Of a DNA stretch of 64,000 bases, positions 54,201 to 64,000 are shown piece by piece. The position numbers and the translations under genes are program-made. Origin of the DNA: Morinoia aosen (taxonomy: Eukaryota > Arthropoda > Malacostraca > Amphipoda > Talitridae); NCBI GenBank assembly GCA_030386875.1, contig CM059571.1:25972355-26036354 (forward strand), written 5' to 3'. The notes beneath the pieces are model-generated. The model ran no database searches, had not been told where the DNA came from, and worked only from the letters and a program-made list of their open reading frames with translations. Each line of letters opens with the position of its first letter. Within the stretch, counting starts at the first letter, position 1.

Positions 54201-55567
54201 CTCTACGCAGCAAGTAGCACGCCGCAAAACATGAACCGAAGAAGAAAACTTAAATACAAAAACGACCGCCGTTCGTGGTAACTAGACAGACACCTGGAAA
54301 TTTTATAAATATTTTGAATAATATCTTGGATTCTTGGCCATGAATTTATACTGTTTTAAATGAGCTTGTAGAGGAGTGAGACACTTCAAGTAAATAGTTT
54401 GATCATTTCAACTCTGGTCTCCCTAAATAGTTTTTTCAACTGATATTATTTCTGAAGGAGTCAAGCGATTCTTAAACTTGTGATTTCTCCGTCACAGAGC
54501 TCATCATAATTACACTGTTGTAAATGTATGCAAAATAAAACTCAATTAAGAAAACGACTGCAGCATTTCACTAATTACAAAAGAGCAATTCTGTGTGTCT
54601 TCAGTTATAATGAAATTTTGCCTCAAAGTTGATGCCACGTTAAAGTTTTACGAACAGAAAACTCTTTAGTAGGATTTTAAATCACAAATTGAAGAAATAC
54701 AAACTTGAGCCTTTTTCCCACTTGCTAAAACTCATAAACTTTAATGTTCCCCAGTGTTTTAAAAATTCTTTTTATATCCCCGACTGTTTCTCATTTTTTT
54801 AAACTCATTAAGACGAGATAATTACTTAAGATTCGAAACTAATAAATGCAAAAATACTAATAGAATACGAAATCAAAATATATATGCTTTGGTTACTATT
54901 CTTGATCCCCACCGACAAGAATAATACTCTGAGTCAAAGGAAATTAGTAAAAGAAAAGATGCTCCAGACAACTCTTCTTGAGAAGATTTTGAGAATAAAA
55001 TCGAGGCTGAGGGAAAAAATCCACAAATTTTGGCTCCGTTCCTGTATAATTCAGAGGATTTAATTAAGTTAAATAAACAAGACAACCGAGCAGGGTTGAA
55101 TTTGCATTTCGCAGAGTTCAAGCTGTACGATAGGGTGTGAATTAATGATTATTAACGTTAAAATTACACCAGCAGAATAAGGTTACCATTGATGTTTTGT
55201 ACGAATTAAATAAAATGAGCCGGAACAAAAGATTAATTTTGAATTAACATCTACACATTGATGTGAAAAAGTAAAATGAAATTAGATGGTAAAGTTTGAA
55301 TTAATAACTAAAAGAAATGAAATCACATGAGCAGGGACAGCAAAATAAAATCTCATATGAAGTTAATCAAAAGAATTGACAATGAAGATTAGGGTATAAA
55401 GCAATAACTGACATGGTTCGCATTAAATGGGCAGAGACAGAAGAATAGCGCTTCGGTTAAATACAAGTAGCTAAATAATATGGTACTCTAATAGCTCGGC
55501 TAAATTAAATGTTTTGAAATGCAATAATCATAAGAAGAGCAGCAGAGTACGGCAGAGCAGCACGTAC
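51212..55567. other. Intron of receptor gene
   Basis: About 4.4 kb. Apart from the 84-bp tandem repeat at 52,729-53,126, no gene or mobile element was recognised. Confidence 0.5.
52729..53126. repeat. 84-bp tandem repeat, about five units
   Basis: Units begin TGAGAACTTTAATTGCC at 52,729, 52,813, 52,890, 52,974 and 53,058. One unit is seven bases shorter. Inside, the short phrase gagaact recurs, so the array has a two-level structure. Confidence 0.93.
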
Positions 55568-55763
55568 GTGTGGTCGCAGGAGGAGGTGCGGCACACGGTC
55601 ACGTCGCCCGGCGCAGGCTTGTAGTGCACGGCGAACGAGCACTGCGCGGTGCCAGCATCCGAGCACGGCACGCCTCCGGCACCGCCGTGGTCCCCATACC
55701 CCAGCACCGTCACCTCAATCGTGCCGAACACGGGCAGGCTGCGAGCGCTGATGTTGAATACTT
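55568..55763 (-). CDS. InR-like receptor, exon after second L domain
   Basis: Acceptor ...acctctcactctccag. Encodes VFNISARSLPVFGTIEVTVL, then GYGDHGGAGGVPCSDAGTAQ and CSFAVHYKPAPGDVTVCRTS, ending SCDH. It occupies the place where insulin receptors have the start of the first FN3 domain (LLGFMLFYKEAPYQNVTEF). FAVHYKPAPGDVTVC fits that strand pattern. Very GC-rich compared with the flanks. Phase 1 in, phase 2 out, donor CACAC|GTACGT. Confidence 0.88.
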
Positions 55764-56360
55764 CTGGAGAGTGAGAGGTGACGAGTGAAAAGTGTGTCTG
55801 GAACCACTTACGCACGAACAACATGCGCTATAAATCCGCTATATTATCTTGCCGTAATCACACCGGTCTCCAGTGAAAAAAAACTATGGAGTGATTTTAT
55901 ACATTCTTTGAATTTCAGAAACAGACGTGTACGAAGAATCAGAAAAATAATCAGAGTCAAGTGTAGATCGAGATGATCTACGACAAAATATGAAAAACAA
56001 ATTAGGTTTTATGAAGGATGTTCAACCAAGGTTGCCCTCGCCATGCACACATGTTCAACAAAGTACACAAAGTTCACAAGTTCACAAATTGCCGTTATAC
56101 CCTCATCAATTGCACCACAGTCAATATATTCAAATCAATGACGTGGGATTCACTCTAATATTTGAGTCAAGGCTGAAAGTAAAGTATTTTTACGTATTCA
56201 TGATCCTAATCATTTACAACCTAAAAATTGCAGCGAGGATTTCAACACTGAACTCGATAGCGATTTTTCTTCCTCTACTAGCTCAAGTACCGAACACTTC
56301 GTGCATTATCCACACAATAGAAGGGTAGCATTTTCACATAATTCAAGTATTTACACTCAC
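55764..56360. other. Intron of receptor gene
   Basis: A 597-bp intron with donor GTGAGTG; nothing else recognised. Confidence 0.65.
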
Positions 56361-56509
56361 CAAGTTTGGAAGTGAATCGATGTATTTGATAGAAACAAAG
56401 CCGAGGGTTATCCATGAACTTAGCATGGCCGCTCAACGAAAGTTTCCCCCAAGTTTTGGGAAGAGATTCCAGCCTCGTATTCTTCACGACGAGAGCCACG
56501 GAACTGGAA
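56361..56509 (-). CDS. InR-like receptor, second L domain, C-terminal exon
   Basis: Acceptor ...atgcatcccttccag. Encodes SSSVALVVKNTRLESLPKTW, then GKLSLSGHAKFMDNPRLCFY and QIHRFTSKL. The pattern L..LW...L.I..G...F..NP.LC...IH is the end of a receptor L domain; the insulin receptor has [20 protein letters not shown] and SEIH in the same place. This exon is the strongest evidence for the family. Phase 2 in, phase 1 out. Confidence 0.93.
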
Positions 56510-59500
56510 CTGGAAGGGATGCATACAAATGAGGCTTTTGCGGATATGGGGGTGAATAATAAAAACATCTGCGTACTTTTGATTCGTATGGCAATGCAAC
56601 GCGACACTAAAATTGTCACAACAGTTTGCCCAACAAATAAAATGGCCTACTTTAGAAGTAAACTGCGATGTTGTTGTAGCTCTGTGTAATTTTGGCTAAT
56701 AATGTATCTGCAGCAAATTCACATATGTTAAAATTGTGTCTCACTATCAGAAAGATACCTCTTGCCATCAATCTAAGTAATCGATGATGTATTATGATTT
56801 TCAGTTCACCTTGAAAAAAGAAAACTTCTATCTAGAATCCAGAATACTCTCAGGAGAAGCAACACAAGCAAGTAAAGTCACCCTACTCATTCTTCTGAAA
56901 GTTCGCTCACACTTCACTTTGGGGGCAACAAAAACTCAGCATAACTTCCATGACAGCCGGTTCTCATCACGCAGTGGTGACTGCAAGCGCAACGTTGAAA
57001 TTTGTTGTGGTTGTATCTGAATTTCAAGGCTCACGAAAGAGTCAGTAAGGTTACAGAAGTTTTTAAGGGAAAATTTTTGAACAGCTGCGACGAGAGTTTA
57101 GTGTTAATAAATGACTTACTATTGCTCTTCCAACGATTCACAAGTCAGATTGAGGTTCAAAAAGATTAAAACTATGAAATTTTTGAGCAAATTTGCCTAC
57201 ATGACTTATAAATTCGAACTGTTCATCGAAGCGTTAGAATAGACCACAGAATGAAGGTATTTGATGGAAGCGATACGTGGAGTCTAAGATCATTTTCATA
57301 TTATTTAAGTAGTAGTATTATACAAGCTCCTAAAATTGAGATGAGTGCAGTAGCTATCATTTGCATCGAAGCTGTAAGAGATGTCTCTGCTTAATCTTGT
57401 TTGCATAGAAAACGAAAGAACCGGGCCCATACACGTACATGATTAAATACGAGTATGCAGGAAACACAACTGGAAGCTAATTTCTAATAATAACCAAACA
57501 ACGTTCAAATACGGCACGTTTTCCAACGCTGACTAGAAGCAATTTGAAGCACTGGGGACTGCACTGCACTGATGTTTTGAAGAGAATAAAGAAAATTTTT
57601 TTGTCCTCAAGGCTACACTGATCTGCACTTTTTCCCCATAAGGCGCTTATGTCCATCTGCATTGCCACCTCAGGCAAAATAACATTCCAGTTAATTTAGC
57701 TAAAGTAATCCAAGGAAAACAAACAATACAAAACTTTAGCTTTATCATGAGTATAAGGACCAAAAACTTAAATTCAATTATATATATCGTCTGTCTTTTC
57801 ATCGCTAAAAAAGACTGTAACGAACGAAACGTAAGCCCATCTTAGTGTTAACGGTTACCTTATTTGTTATGTAGGTTAAAAGCCAGGAAACCCTCAGTAG
57901 GAAATTTGGAACCATTCTATTTGAGCTCGAGCGATAATAAGAGCTTGAAAACCTCAGAGTATTTACTTGTGCATCTCAAAATTGAAAAGATCTCGCGAAG
58001 TCGTAGTTTGTCGGTTTTTATTAGAATAGGGTATCTAATGAATGTTAATCAACCTTCGTCGCCACAAATTCCGCTTTTACGTTCTTTCCTTCCTCTATTT
58101 CCTCTCGCTGTCATCAATACGAAATCACTTTAATCAAAATTCAGCTTCAGTAGAGGAACCGATTTTCAAGACCATGACAAAAATTTGCAACGACCGGGCG
58201 CTCGTTTATGGAGCGGCTAAACGCTCGGAAAAAATATCAGCTCGATCTCATAGCGTTCCACAAGCCTGAAACCGCGTAGCAAAAAAGGAGGAGCGAGCCT
58301 AACTGCACGAACTTCCTTACGAGTTTAAATTTTATCGCATTTTCTTAAGGTAACGGACATATAGCAGCTGAATCCAGATCGGCGTGCCCTGTTCGCTAGC
58401 TTGACGAGTACCACTTCAAGATGGTTTTATTGAAGGACGAAACAGGCGACGTGTATTTATGCTAATTTTTCAATACAATATTAGCTATGTCGATTGCAGC
58501 ACAATACAATTCGTTACTGAATTTCAGGAGAATTCAGAACGCAAAATTTATACTCATTTTTAATATATAGCAATTCATCAATAGAAGATTTTTTCCCTGG
58601 TTTACTAGGTATATTAAGTTTCCTAGCATCGCAACCGCTACTTCTTCAATTTGATGCCACTCTGAAAATTTGCGAGAACGATTTGCTGAATATTGTAGGT
58701 ATTCAGTGGGCAGCCTTTTGGGGAAGCTGGATGGCTAATATAGAGTTCTGAATTGCACTCGAAAAGATCTTCAGAGCAAGTAAGTATAGCAAAATGCACA
58801 AAATGAAATCAACTCTACCCCAGCCAACTGGATATAATGGAAAACAAATCTGTCCTTGCCCTTTTTGCCTCATAACCACATGCAGGTCCCCAAATTTTCA
58901 ATAAAATGAAAACTGATTTACCCTTATGAAAATTTTTTTTATGGTCACCTATGCAATCGTCTCAAAATTTAACGACACATGTAAACGCCGCACATGAATT
59001 CCAAAATTCAATCATGAAATACAGAAACAGAACACCCCTTTGTTGCGTCACCGACCAAGTGACCTACACAACACCACTTTCCTAAACTCGGAGCATTAGA
59101 CGACCAAGATTGCTGAACTTCTTAAAAGCACCAGATTGCTACTAAGGGAGAAAAGGAAAGACTCTAGAGTATAAATAATGAGTTTAACAGCGACGTTAAT
59201 TGGCCAGATTGTGCGAATGGTGGCATTGATATGGAAGTTTTGAGCGTCGGTGGCGCGCCCCGCAGCGTGCACTAGAGTAGCAGACACGACGTCAACATCA
59301 ACAGCGACTGTAAAAGCCACAGAAGACGGAAAAGTAGCAGTAGCAGCAATATCAGTCGCAGCAAAAAGGGCGGCATCCCAAAAGATAACAAAGCTGTGAG
59401 GCTGCAAGGAGGTCCTAGTTGCGACGCAATATAACGTACATTATGCGTGTAATTTGCCAAGCCTGGAATGCTCAGTCGAGAAATTGGTCTGTAGCGAAGT

Positions 59501-60729
59501 TACGAGATTTCCAAGGTGAATAAACGACCTTTGAAATGGCTTCCTGGCCAGCCTGAGGTATGCTCCCCGGCTAATAAAGCTCAATCATCTCTCAGACTCT
59601 AATTAGTTCTTCATGCAGACCCAATATTCCAATTATCCCACCCGAAGATGGACCGTGATACAAATGCTTAATCTGCGCAAACGTAAAGATACTAATAGCA
59701 TCACAAAACAGCAGAAAATGATAAATACCACAACACAACAACCGCACGTGGAAGATGCAAATTCTGTAGTCCAAGTATAATTTTTTGTACGTTATTATGT
59801 TAGTTTACTCGTTGATTAAATCAATATGACTTACCAAAGTTCACCGAATGCGAGACAAACTCAACAGAAGATGTAAAAAAGCAATTATGAACTAACTCGT
59901 TTTCCTTGTTAGGCCATTGGAATCGCTGTGGAGACAATCCACCAAAAATAAAAGAAAAATGTGGCATACTATTTGTTCTTATGAATTAGTTTCAAATTAA
60001 TACGATGTACTAATACATTGTAAATTAATAACCCCATTAAATGTAATATTTGTCACCAACAGCAAATACTTTATCAGTGTTGTAAGCAGTGCCACTACTT
60101 AACGCTTTGGAAGACATGCAAAATGAATAAATGCTAATATTTGTAAAGGAACAAAGTTGAAGAGTGTTCAATTCCTTTAAATCGCAATTAAATAAGGAAA
60201 TCTTTCGAGGATATGATGACTGCGCGCAGAGTTATGAGATAATTGACATGTACAGAACAGTAAAGTTCATACTACTTAGATTACATGGCAACAGCTCTTT
60301 GGCTAAGTTTAAACGAGAGCTCGAACTGCGTTGAATCTTCGACGTACAGCGTGTCTATACTCGCTGTTTGAAGTGGAACTCGTTTCAGAGAAATATTTAA
60401 GACATGTTTTGCAATTTGCCGAACATCCACGCGAAGACAAAGGCTTGGAATGTTTCACTTCATTTTCAAATTCAAATTCTACAGAAAGGTTAATTGTAAT
60501 ACTCACTGGAAACTTAAAGAAAAATGAATGTTTTTTTCGTTGATGATTTGAAATTCAAAACCACGTACCATTAGACCACTATTCCGCGACAGAAGGCTTA
60601 CGTGTCTATAATATTTACACGCTTTGGCAAACTTACAAAGAATACCATGTATTAATTTAGAATTGCTAGCCTCTGTTAGAGGCAGAACTGAGAACGCACT
60701 TCATCAAAGTGCGATTGCAACACACGCAC
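56510..60729. other. Intron of receptor gene
   Basis: About 4.2 kb. No gene or mobile element is recognised. A somewhat GC-richer stretch at 59,470-59,640 contains TAATTAG and similar sites but no protein. Confidence 0.5.
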
Positions 60730-60874
60730 CCGTATCCATCACGGTCTCGCCGCCCGATGCTTCTGAGGTTGCTCAAGAAGTCCAGGGAAGTGAGAGCTGT
60801 GTTCTCCACTCTCAGCCGCACCACCGAGTGCACGCTGCCCAGCAAAGCTGTTAACTCCGTTTGGATCGCTGCAC
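60730..60874 (-). CDS. InR-like receptor, second L domain, N-terminal exon (most 5' exon found)
   Basis: Acceptor ...cttctaatgacag. Encodes AAIQTELTALLGSVHSVVRL, then RVENTALTSLDFLSNLRSIG and RRDRDGYG. It matches [20 protein letters not shown] then ALVSLSFFRKLRLIRG of the insulin receptor L2 domain. Phase 1 in, phase 2 out, donor TACGG|GTGCGT. Preceding exons must lie right of the window edge or were not recognised. Confidence 0.92.
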
Positions 60875-60971
60875 CTGTCATTAGAAGAAAAGTAACTCAC
60901 ACTAACAGCTAAAATCAGAAAACAATAAGATTTTCAGCATGGAGCCACACAGAAATGTGGTGAGTGAACTA

Positions 60972-62533
60972 CAATGGGAGGTAAAATAATACAACAAATT
61001 GATTAAATCCTCAGATTTCCCATTTCTAACCCACATGCAATTGCAAAAAGTAGACTGTAAATAAACAATGGTATAAAAAGGTTACCAATATATATGAAAC
61101 CCACAAATACTTACTGGAGAAAATATACACTAAAATGTATAATAAATACGTCAACCAAATTTGCAACATCACATTTTAAGATACACATACAGTAATACTT
61201 CGTTTCATAGCCGTTATTACTAATTATGACTTCGAGACGTTTAGAGTAGTTCACTACCAGCCTTTTACAAGTTTCGGGTGTAATTTTATTCCATTCTTCA
61301 ATGCAAATTTCTTTGAGTTCAGTGATGTTACAAGGAACCTCTCTTTTGAATCTTCCATTTCAATTCCCCCACAAGTTTTCGATCGGATTCATGTCACATG
61401 ATTGACTTGGCCATTCTAAAATGTTTATCTTCTTCATTTTCTGCTTTGGATTGTAGTCTTGCTGGAAGGTCTATCCACGTTTCAATTTCAACAAACGAGC
61501 TGAAGGTAGGAGTTGCTCTTCCAATATTTCATGATATTTCCTGCCACTCATGGTTCCTTCGATGATGTGAAGTTTTCCTACTCTGATACATCCCCACACA
61601 ATGATTGAGCCACCTCCAAACTTAACAGTGGGTATAGTCCATTTTGGTTTATCCTCTTCGTTTTGTTGCCTCCAAGAATGATTTGTGCGGTTTCTCAAGA
61701 ATAGTTTGATTTTGGTTTCATCTGACCACAATACTGAGTTCCAAAACGCTGGTGGCTTGTTCAAATGGTCGTTGGCATACCTCAGTCTGGCCTTGACGTG
61801 AGGTCTCTGGAGAAGCGGTGTCCTACAAGGGGTGCACGAGCGAAGACGTTCACGGCGTAGTACCCCGCTGATCGTATGTTTGCTGGCTTCGATCCCATAT
61901 GCCTTGAGACCAGCCTTCAATTATTCACTAGTAGTTTGAGGCCTCTGCACTACTGTTCGGACCAATTTTCGAACAGCACGGTCGTTAATTTTCAGTGGGC
62001 GGCCAATTCGAGGTTGATGAGAACCGTATTCCAGCATTTCCACTAACTTATTATAGTTCCACCGAGGCTATAAGAACACACAGTTGTGCACATATTTTTC
62101 GATGTCCCAAGCCTTCATTGTGGAGCTCCACAATACGCTCACGTAGGCTTTGGCTGATGTCCATATTTTTATCTATGCTTACGACCTATCAAAACGAAAG
62201 CTGCTTTACTAATGCCACGTTATTGGAAATGAATGCTGATGAAAGGTTGATTGCCAAATAGCAAAATGTATTAGAACTTTCTGGAATAATCCTACGATAA
62301 TTTTATGTATATTATAGAGAAAAAAAATCGAGGACAATAATAAACTTTCGTTCAAGTTTTTAGTCTACATGTTCCTACATATTTTCAAATTAAATGTATG
62401 TAGGTTTTAGATATATTATTAATCTTTTTATGTTATTTGTTTACATGTAGTCCAATTTTCGGAATTGTACTTCATTTAGAAAGGTAGAATCTGGAGATCT
62501 AATCAACGTGCTGTATTATTTTGTCCCCTACTG
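60972..62533 (-). mobile_element. Tc1-like element, copy 2, inactive
   Basis: Same family as 8,053-9,649, reversed. Left end CAATGGGAGGTAAAATAATA, right end ...TTTTGTCCCCTACTG, flanked by TA at 60,970-60,971 and 62,534-62,535. The long inverted repeats match those of copy 1. It lies about 100 bp upstream of the most 5' receptor exon found, in the intron. Confidence 0.9.
61190..62195 (-). pseudogene. Tc1-like transposase, copy 2
   Basis: The longest open part (61,920-61,471) begins inside the protein with KAYGIEASKHTISGVLRRER and keeps the first catalytic Asp (LWSDETKIKLF) and the FGGGSIIVWG motif. A TAG interrupts just before FQQDYNP, which also keeps the second Asp. NPIENLWG follows. Upstream, QSLRERIVELHNEGLG is visible but broken by stops and shifts. 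Unlike copy 1, its loss of function comes from stops rather than loss of catalytic acids. Confidence 0.82.
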
Positions 62534-62535
62534 TA

Positions 62536-64000
62536 AGTCGTTATATTTTTAAGGCAGTAACAGGATGATTGCATCCAATACGTGAAACCCTAATGGTGTA
62601 ATCTTCTATATAGTACGCAAATTCAAGAAAAAAGAAAGATAGATATTTATTTGTTCTAGTCATCTATGCTATTCACTTTCATGAATGATAGCATGTTTGA
62701 AGGGACAGATATTTTCATATATGAAGGGGTCCATCGAATAACTAATGGAGATGACTGAGGTGTTTATTGACTGCATCAAAATTCCAGGTGATGTCGTTTT
62801 TACGAAAAAAAAGAGTTGATATTGAAGCACATAAGTATACAACAAAGCAGTGAAATTGCAGTGCAACAACACTTAAGCAATACATTACCCAATTACAGCT
62901 GCGAAAATTGAACTGAGACAACAAACACTCTGCGAAACAAATGAGGAATAATTTATGGGCGACAGCTACCGTGCTAGACTGTCTTCAGTAGACGAGGGTC
63001 ATTGTGCCTCGTGTGTACGAAGGAAAGAATGATGAGCAGGGTAACAGAGGGAAGACAGGGAGGTCATTAAATTCTCCTCCTCTTATCAGCACTGTCGACC
63101 CAGATTACGATTGAGTGATGTACCAAACATCGACCGACCAAAATGAATGTCATGCTAATGACTCCAGAGCAGTGCGCAAACTACTAGATTCGAGAGAATG
63201 GATACTCTCCGGACGAATTTTAGCAGAAAGTATTGAGGGCCAGCTTTCGAATTAATTTCTTATAGGAACTTTTTCAAACAAATTGACGGATACTTGTGTG
63301 AGAAAATAGTTCAAATCTAGTTACAATTACAATGCTCTTTGATTTTCTGTCTCATCGAACAGGCCACTTCGGCGTTGAGAAACTATTCATGCATTGTCAT
63401 TTTTTATGTCATGAGGAAAAATAAACACTTGCAGCCTAGATCTACGATCTCTTTTGAATTTTCTCGCCGGAAAACTATTTTGTTTTTTTATGTCTTCCAA
63501 CAGAGTTTTTGGGGATGCTGTAGAATAAAACGAGCCATGGGCAAAATGCAAGTTTAATTTTTTGACACCAATTAAAACAAATCTAATTTCAATAGTAAAA
63601 TTTAAACGCACTATGGAAAGAGTTAACGCTTGTGCTGGGCTTGTCTACCAACAAGCCTGATCCTGACACATTTGCTATTCTTGATTACCGCTCTTCTTCT
63701 AGAGTCACCTGCAGATTAAGAAAGCAAATGAGTTCTGCCGCAAATTACCAGACTCTACAGGGCTAGAGGCTTTGAGCGCTTCAGGGCTTCAGCATCAGGC
63801 AGCATCGAAAGCTTCAGCACTCGGTCACCAGGAAAGGAGGCTCCATTAGCTCTCCTTGGTTTCGGAACATCATCGTCGTTTACCTGGGACCTAGATGTAA
63901 GACATTTTCATTCATGATTCTATTTTTGTTTATTATTCTATGAAGAAAATTGGATGTCAACTATTGTGAAAATACTAACTTCTTCATAAACATGTAAGCT
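62536..64000. other. No gene recognised at right edge
   Basis: AT-rich sequence, presumably still inside the receptor gene. A minus-strand frame at 63,757-63,891 starting after an acceptor-like ctag and ending at TAG reads VNDDDVPKPRRANGASFPGD and onward, but has no known motif. It cannot join the next receptor exon in phase. Confidence 0.35.

Larger units (their letters stand above)
14546..60874 (-). other. Gene model: insulin-receptor-like tyrosine kinase (16 exons in window, partial at both ends)
   Basis: Exons in transcript order: 60874-60730, 56509-56361, 55763-55568, 51211-51003, 50985-50769, 42730-42561, 41872-41708, 39950-39756, 39381-39077, 38749-38603, 36888-36630, 19564-19261, 18851-18716, 18405-18228, 15994-15858, 14704-14546. 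All junctions are GT-AG and all phases agree, giving 1023 codons without a stop. The domain order is L2, FN3 x3, TM, kinase, as in the insulin receptor family, which binds insulin-like peptides at the cell surface and phosphorylates tyrosines. The Lys, Glu, Asp and DFG of the kinase are present, but HRD is HCD and the activation loop lacks Tyr. L1 and the Cys-rich region should lie beyond 64 kb. The C-terminal exon was not found. Confidence 0.85.

Overview
The window looks like nuclear DNA of an invertebrate animal, most likely an arthropod. It is AT-rich, has short spliced exons with long introns, and carries a mix of CR1/Jockey-like LINE, Ty3/gypsy, Penelope, Tc1/mariner and hAT elements. 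Species cannot be named from the sequence alone.

Host gene. One gene occupies most of the window on the minus strand, from about 60.9 kb down to about 14.5 kb. I assembled 16 exons with GT-AG junctions whose reading phases all agree (3071 coding nt, 1023 codons). They encode the second L domain, a run of fibronectin III (FN3) domains, a transmembrane helix with an RRRR stop-transfer, and a tyrosine kinase domain. The domain order and local sequence match the insulin receptor family. The protein is divergent. The HRD catalytic motif is HCD, the activation loop has no tyrosine, and the insert domain, furin site and NPXY motif of insulin receptors are not seen. The 5' exons (L1, Cys-rich) lie beyond 64 kb, and the end of the coding region, left of 9.8 kb, was not found.

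Mobile DNA. 1.4-7.0 kb: dead LINE (copy A) interrupted by a 1.18-kb element with TTAA duplications. 8.05-9.65 kb: dead Tc1-like element. 9.86-14.54 kb: two hAT copies head to tail inside a single 8-bp target duplication that coincides with the splice donor of the last recognised kinase exon. 19.6-36.6 kb: a 17-kb intron with a 5'-truncated second LINE (copy B) broken by nested insertions, including a complete 10.1-kb Ty3/gypsy element (22,541-32,651) with identical LTRs, GAGC target duplications, intact gag and pol, and a T TTT TTA frameshift site. 36.24-36.64 kb: a 15 x 27-bp minisatellite that begins exactly on the splice donor of the transmembrane exon. 42.7-50.8 kb: intron with a Tc1/mariner remnant, an 80-bp tandem repeat and a Penelope-like element with inverted arms and a hammerhead-like motif. 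52.7-53.1 kb: 84-bp tandem repeat. 60.97-62.53 kb: second copy of the Tc1-like family, reversed.

No rRNA, tRNA, CRISPR or prokaryotic features were seen. Coordinates of exon ends come from reading splice consensus and phase by eye. Family assignments come from recognised motifs, not from database searches.
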